A stretch of DNA of 64,000 nt from JAAOII01 sp965207945. GTDB taxonomy: Bacteria; Pseudomonadota; Gammaproteobacteria; CBDBNL01; JAAOII01. The stretch covers positions 1,736,001 to 1,800,000 of the forward strand of contig OZ242303.1 in assembly GCA_965207945.1 (NCBI GenBank). The letters run 5' to 3'. The position numbers and the translations under genes are program-made. Each line of letters begins with the position of its first letter. The stretch's first letter is position 1. Shown one piece after another: positions 60,070 to 64,000 of the stretch. The notes beneath the pieces were generated by a model. It did not search any database. It was not told the DNA's origin and saw only the letters and a list, made by a program, of their open reading frames with translations.

Positions 60070-60480
60070 TTAATCTACTATCTTATATTCGCCATCAATA
60101 ATTTTGACTTTATTGGAGAAGCGCTTTTGCAACCAACGTTGAATAATAGTTTGTAACAACCACAAACGTAATGGAGGGAGTAACAATAAAAATCCCACGC
60201 TATCAGTTAGAAACCCGGGAGTTATTAAACAGACACCAGCTACGGCGAGTAACAAAGCATGCCATAAAGCAACTGCAGGTGGATGCCCGCTACGTAACTC
60301 TTGCTGTAGACGCATCCAAACTCTTACCCCTTGATATTTAATGATAACTGAACCAATAACCGCAGTAAGAATAACCAAAAAAATGGTGGTGAGGGCGCCA
60401 ATTGAATCGCCAACTTGGATAAGAACATAAATCTCCGCCAGAGGCAGAACTACAAAAATTAAAAGAAGGATAAAGCCCAT
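60070..60480 (-). CDS. fxsA: FxsA family membrane protein
   Basis: A small inner-membrane protein (136 residues) with three to four helices. The family segment LPLAEIYVLIQVGDSIGALTT followed by a VWMRLQQELRSGHPP loop and LITPGFLTDSVGFLLLLPP is diagnostic of FxsA, named for its effect on F-plasmid exclusion of phage T7. Its normal function is not known. A TATAAT lies nine bases before the ATG. It lies 37 bp upstream of the fadN start on the same strand. Confidence 0.93.
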   Translation of the reverse strand: MGFILLLIFVVLPLAEIYVLIQVGDSIGALTTIFLVILTAVIGSVIIKYQGVRVWMRLQQELRSGHPPAVALWHALLLAVAGVCLITPGFLTDSVGFLLLLPPLRLWLLQTIIQRWLQKRFSNKVKIIDGEYKIVD

Positions 60481-60507
60481 ATACTCTTTATTATAAACCC
60501 TTATTAC

Positions 60508-61137
60508 TTAATTCTTGCTTGATATGTCTCCCCACAATTCTTTTAATCTTGCTGGTCTGCCACAACCATATTTGTAGTATTTGTAACGCAATGGATTCTT
60601 GTTATGGTAGTCCTGATGATATTCTTCCGCCGCATAAAATGCTTTGAACTTTATTATTGGGGTGACTATCTTCCTACTCAGAACTTTGCTGTCCCTCAAT
60701 TGCTGTAAGCTGGCTTCTGCTTGTTTACGTTGTTCTTCATTTGCATAAAAAATGGCGCTTCTATATGAAGAGCCGCGGTCGCAAAACTGTCCGCCGTCAT
60801 CAAGCGGGTCAATATTACGCCAAAAAATAGTTAAGAGTTGTTGATAAGTTACTTTGCTGTTATCATAATGAACCTCCAGTGCCTCGCGGTGCCCAGTCCG
60901 CCCAAAGGTTACTTGTTTATATGTAGGATTCTCACTCTTGCCGCCGCTAAAGCCCGAAGTGGTTTTGGTCACGCCCGCCACCTTATCATATACCTCTTCC
61001 ATACACCAAAAACAACCACCAGCAAAAATTGCAACTTCTTCAGCTGCTTGCGCTTTGTTAGAGGTAAGTATTATTGCAGGCAATAACAATAGAGACAATA
61101 AAAGTCCGAGTAAATATTTCGTAGATGAAGTTGTCAT
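60508..61137 (-). CDS. msrA: Peptide methionine-S-sulfoxide reductase MsrA, exported
   Basis: Reduces methionine-S-sulfoxide in damaged proteins. The active site is FAGGCFWCMEEVYDKVAGV with the nucleophilic first Cys; TTSGFSGGKSENPTYKQV, GHREALEVHYD and YHQDYHNKNP are the other family motifs. A signal peptide (core LLGLLLSLLLLPAIILTS, cleavage near AQA) precedes it, so the enzyme should work in the periplasm. The extra N-terminus explains the 209-residue length. It sits between fxsA and a small secreted protein gene, both on the minus strand. Confidence 0.95.
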   Translation of the reverse strand: MTTSSTKYLLGLLLSLLLLPAIILTSNKAQAAEEVAIFAGGCFWCMEEVYDKVAGVTKTTSGFSGGKSENPTYKQVTFGRTGHREALEVHYDNSKVTYQQLLTIFWRNIDPLDDGGQFCDRGSSYRSAIFYANEEQRKQAEASLQQLRDSKVLSRKIVTPIIKFKAFYAAEEYHQDYHNKNPLRYKYYKYGCGRPARLKELWGDISSKN

Positions 61138-61158
61138 AAAATTTCTTAATTAAATACC

Positions 61159-61524
61159 TTAATATGCCCAATCAATAAACTCTATCGTGCCTTCATTGGC
61201 AAGTTTGCGAGCCAAAGCATATTCATCAAGTTCTCGCCATGCTTCACCTGGTACTTTATTATAAAAACAGATAGAATTACCCTTGGGGTTACTCTGCAGA
61301 ATTCTCGCAGCCACTCGGGCGCGAAATGCATTCTCATAGTTAGTTTTATATTCCAATTTCCCCTTAAACACCTTGGAATAAAAATTCCTTGTGTCCTTAT
61401 TTTCTCCATTGTCATGATGTACATGACACCAAAAAAAGGCATGATTTTCTGCTGCAGCTGCGGACTGTCCAGTCCAACTTAGGATTAAAGTTACAACAAC
61501 TAAATAATTTATTAATACTCTCAT
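61159..61524 (-). CDS. Small secreted protein of unknown function
   Basis: A 121-residue protein with a clear signal peptide (core LVVVTLILSWTG, cleavage near AAA). The mature part has two Cys and an aromatic H-rich start (NHAFFWCHVHHDNGENKD), then FYSKVFKGKLEYKTNYENAF and a helical end. I recognise no family. Its place just upstream of periplasmic msrA with a 21-bp gap suggests co-transcription and perhaps a role under oxidative conditions, which is only inference. Confidence 0.65.
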   Translation of the reverse strand: MRVLINYLVVVTLILSWTGQSAAAAENHAFFWCHVHHDNGENKDTRNFYSKVFKGKLEYKTNYENAFRARVAARILQSNPKGNSICFYNKVPGEAWRELDEYALARKLANEGTIEFIDWAY

Positions 61525-61668
61525 AGTTATTCAATTTGTAAAGTATTATACACTTAATTGATTACAAATAATTATGTCAGCGGATAAAAAGGGAGGAGAT
61601 AATATATTGCTCTATAAAAATAACATAAGAAGCACTCCCTTAACAAACCCATTTTATTATTTAACTAT

Positions 61669-61788
61669 ATGAATTATAATATCCTCATGGAGAAGATTAA
61701 AGATAGCGCAGCATTCAAAGTAATCTGCGACTATACAATTAAAAAAGATATTACCAAATATCCGTATAGAAATAATGAATTATCATGA
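61669..61788 (+). pseudogene. Possible remnant of a DUF924-like gene
   Basis: A 39-codon frame ending in CDYTIKKDITKYPYRNNELS. The YPYRN step recalls the F/YPHRN motif near the end of DUF924 proteins, but the preceding spacing is degraded and nothing else of the family is present. It is probably a decayed fragment if anything. The rest of the 270-bp gap before mnmA holds no gene. Confidence 0.25.
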
Positions 61789-61801
61789 AGCATCATGAAG
61801 T
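61782..61801 (+). repeat. 10-bp tandem duplication at the mnmA start
   Basis: ATCATGAAGC is followed directly by ATCATGAAGT, giving two ATGAAG starts ten bases apart and in different frames. Only the second opens the mnmA frame. Confidence 0.7.
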
Positions 61802-63006
61802 ATATATCCCCTAGTCCACAAAAATCTGCGCGGATTATGGTTGCTTTATCTGGGGGAGTGGATTCGGCAACTACTGCAGCTTTATTGCAACAACAAGGAC
61901 ATGATGTTAGCGGGGTCTTCATGCGCAATTGGGAGGATGACGATGGCAGTCCTGAGTGCACTTCTATGCAAGATTGGATGGATGCGCAGCGAGTTGGCGA
62001 TAAACTTAAAATTCAGGTCCAACAAGTTAACTTCAGCGACATGTACAAGTCCAAGGTCTTCAAGCCCTTTCTGCATTCATTAGAGATGGGGCTTACTCCC
62101 AACCCTGATGTTTTGTGCAACACTACCATTAAATTTGCAGCATTGCGTCAATACGCCAAGTCCGCGGGAGTAGATTATCTAGCAACAGGACATTATGCTC
62201 GTTTATCGTTAGCCAAATGCCCAAGGGGGGAGAAACAAGAGGAGCAAGAAGGAGGGGAACAGGCGGGGCAAGAAGCCAAAACAACAAACGGCTACTCACA
62301 AGTGCATCTGTTTGCGGCACACGATAAAAATAAATGTCAATCATATTTTCTTTATGAGGTTGGCGATTTCTCTAATTGCCTAATGCCATTAGGCGAGATG
62401 AATAAATCAAAAGTAAGAGATATGGCAAAAAAATTTGGCTTACATAATCATGCCAAAAAAGATAGTGTTGGATTATGCTTTATTGGTAAACGAAATTTTT
62501 CTGAATTTATCAGTCGCTACATTAATGACGAGCCAGGAGATATAATCAGGCAAGATGGCAAGGTGTTAGGACATCATCGCGGCTTGTTTCATTACACTAT
62601 CGGACAAAGACAAGGGCTTGGCATAGGGGGGCAAAAGGATGAGGGACAAAGAGACGCCAAAGGCGATGCATGGTTTGTTATTGGTAAAAACAAAACAACT
62701 AATCAATTGGTGGTGGCGCAAGGTGGCACTAATCCCGCTCTTTACCATAAAGAATTAATGGCGGCAACGTTAAGCTGGATAGGAGCGAAACCAGACCTTG
62801 CTAAGAATTCATTGCGTTGTACCGCGAAGATTCGCTATCGCATGCAAGCAGAACCATGTATAGTTCATCAAGCAACAGATGCTTCACAAGAAGCGCTGCG
62901 AGTGGTTTTTGATGCTCCGCAACGAGCCATAACCCCCGGACAATCGGTGGTTTTTTATGATGGAGAAAGGTGTTTAGGTGGAGGAATTATTTATGATTAT
63001 CAATAA
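61795..63006 (+). CDS. mnmA: tRNA 2-thiouridine(34) synthase MnmA
   Basis: Puts sulfur on the wobble uridine of tRNAs for Lys, Glu and Gln. Motifs: PP-loop SGGVDS (19-24), GVFMRNWEDD, NPDVLCNTTIKF with the first catalytic Cys, ATGHYARLS, HDKNKCQSYFLYEV, KDSVGLCFIGKRNF with the second Cys, and the beta-barrel C-terminus. At 403 residues it is about 40 longer than usual, owing to an E/G/Q-rich insert after HYARLSLAKC (about 142-168) and a GQKDEGQRDAKGD insert near 280. The start lies in a 10-bp tandem duplication. Confidence 0.95.
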   Translation: MKYISPSPQKSARIMVALSGGVDSATTAALLQQQGHDVSGVFMRNWEDDDGSPECTSMQDWMDAQRVGDKLKIQVQQVNFSDMYKSKVFKPFLHSLEMGLTPNPDVLCNTTIKFAALRQYAKSAGVDYLATGHYARLSLAKCPRGEKQEEQEGGEQAGQEAKTTNGYSQVHLFAAHDKNKCQSYFLYEVGDFSNCLMPLGEMNKSKVRDMAKKFGLHNHAKKDSVGLCFIGKRNFSEFISRYINDEPGDIIRQDGKVLGHHRGLFHYTIGQRQGLGIGGQKDEGQRDAKGDAWFVIGKNKTTNQLVVAQGGTNPALYHKELMAATLSWIGAKPDLAKNSLRCTAKIRYRMQAEPCIVHQATDASQEALRVVFDAPQRAITPGQSVVFYDGERCLGGGIIYDYQ

Positions 63007-63022
63007 ATATCAAGCTTTAATA

Positions 63023-64000
63023 TCAACCCTCAAGGACACGCATAGTATTGGTGCCACCACTTACCAAGCGATTCATCCCCGAAGTTAACACTATCCTCTC
63101 TCCTTTTTTAATAAGTTTTTGACGACGCATAAAATCTAACACTGCCATTCCTGCTTGCTCTGGCGGTTGCTCAAAATAAAGAGGCACTACATCACGATAT
63201 AACATCATTTTACGCAATGCCTTATGATGGCTGCTTAGCCCATAAATAGGAATAGCTGTATTAGTGCGCGACATATAAAGTGCCGTGCTGCCACTTTCGG
63301 TTAAGCTCACTAGCGCCACCACTCCATCAATACTATGCGCAGTCCGAACCGCTGCCATAGCAATGGCGCGGTTAATCCGCTCTATTTTGGGTGATTTTGA
63401 TGACTCAAGAGCGAGAGGAGTAGATTCGCCATGATAAGAATCGGCGCCAAGGCATATTCTGCCCATTGTTTCTACTACCAAATGTGGGTGCTTGCCAGAC
63501 GCTGTCTCCGCAGAAAGCATTACCGCGTCTGTTCCATCAAGAACCGCATTAGCCACATCAAAAACCTCTGCGCGAGTGGGCAGCGGATTTTCAATCATTG
63601 TTTCCATCATCTGAGTAGCTGTAATTGCAATACGATAGTTGGCGCGGCACATAGCAATTAAGTTCTTTTGCATTCCTATAAGTTGGGTTTCACCTATTTC
63701 CACTCCAAGATCACCCCGCGCTATCATAGTTCCATCGCTCTCTATGACTATAGCCAGTAAATCTTCGTGGTTTTTAACCGCTTCGGCAGTTTCTATTTTA
63801 GCTATTATGTGAGCATCTCCACCCGCCTTGGTAATTAGCCGTCTAGCTATTCTAATGTCTTCTGCTGAACGGACAAATGAAACAGCAATATAATCGGCGC
63901 CCAGCTTAACCGCTATTTTAATATCTTGCTTATCCTTAGTTGTTATACTGTTGGTAGAAAGCCCGCCTCCCTTTTTGTTTAACCCTTTGCGGTCTTTCAG
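63023..64000 (-). CDS. pyk: Pyruvate kinase (5' end outside window)
   Basis: Converts PEP and ADP to pyruvate and ATP. The frame is open to the right edge, so the gene begins outside. Visible motifs: TTKDKQDIKIAVKLGADYIA, AVSFVRSAEDI, IAKIETAEAVKN with the catalytic Lys-Glu pair, MIARGDLGVEIG with metal-binding Asp, ATQMMETMIENPLPTRAEV and GTDAVMLSAETASGKHP. The C-terminal domain ends GGTNTMRVLEG, a normal end. About 325 residues are present of the usual 470-490. It is convergent with mnmA. Confidence 0.95.
   Translation of the reverse strand: MKDRKGLNKKGGGLSTNSITTKDKQDIKIAVKLGADYIAVSFVRSAEDIRIARRLITKAGGDAHIIAKIETAEAVKNHEDLLAIVIESDGTMIARGDLGVEIGETQLIGMQKNLIAMCRANYRIAITATQMMETMIENPLPTRAEVFDVANAVLDGTDAVMLSAETASGKHPHLVVETMGRICLGADSYHGESTPLALESSKSPKIERINRAIAMAAVRTAHSIDGVVALVSLTESGSTALYMSRTNTAIPIYGLSSHHKALRKMMLYRDVVPLYFEQPPEQAGMAVLDFMRRQKLIKKGERIVLTSGMNRLVSGGTNTMRVLEG

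Overview
The window is chromosomal DNA from a Gram-negative bacterium, most likely a gammaproteobacterium. It carries LPS-export genes (an LptC/LptA-like protein and LptB), a long FadE-type acyl-CoA dehydrogenase, PdxB, a CcmG/DsbE-type thioredoxin, and Pst phosphate permease subunits with long insertions. The lineage cannot be fixed from the sequence alone. No rRNA, tRNA, CRISPR array, integrase or transposase was found.

Layout. (1) 1-4730: carboxylate uptake, with the end of a TctA-type permease and a DctP-DctQ-DctM TRAP transporter. (2) 4801-5904: a YeiH-type membrane protein on the minus strand. Behind it is a gene-less gap holding a small RNA with a consensus promoter and a strong terminator. 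(3) 6319-12147: pstC-pstA-pstB-phoU. (4) 12155-14632: fadE. (5) 14761-21674: an AT-rich accessory island, all on the minus strand. It holds a secreted HNH nuclease, a lipoprotein, two paralogous membrane pentapeptide-repeat proteins, and between them a 59-codon ORF coupled to a DNA methyltransferase with a C-terminal GIY-YIG-like domain. (6) 21900-27657: nadE, lptC/A, lptB, uvrD. (7) 27922-31207: folA, a lipoprotein, a CDP-alcohol phosphatidyltransferase, and a RhuM-family gene followed by three 77-bp palindrome-bearing repeats. (8) 31329-44866: housekeeping genes ung, ccmG-like, a kinase-like gene, ribH, nusB, pdxB, rpe, thiL, pgpA, slt, ribE, aroQ, accB, accC, crcB. (9) 44940-47389: an EamA transporter and pckA. 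(10) 47657-52816: four tandem family-10 (fucosyl) glycosyltransferase genes. (11) 53665-60032: a translationally coupled beta-oxidation operon, fadN-like - fadA - patatin/FadD fusion. (12) 60070-64000: fxsA, msrA, a small secreted protein, mnmA and part of pyk.

How the genes fit together. Carboxylate uptake, fatty-acid breakdown (FadE, FadN, FadA, FadD with a built-in phospholipase domain) and PEP carboxykinase suggest growth on organic acids and lipids with gluconeogenesis. Phosphate uptake, LPS export and surface fucosylation are the other themes.

Cross-cutting oddities. At least eight genes have a TATAAT or TAAAAT box exactly six bases before the ATG, which predicts leaderless mRNAs. Many conserved enzymes carry low-complexity insertions or tails (DctP, DctM, PstC, PstB, RibH, NusB, ThiL, CrcB, MnmA, CcmG), and PdxB carries a glycine-zipper insertion. 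C-rich microsatellite-like repeats and GTAG-headed palindromes resembling REP elements sit in several intergenic gaps.
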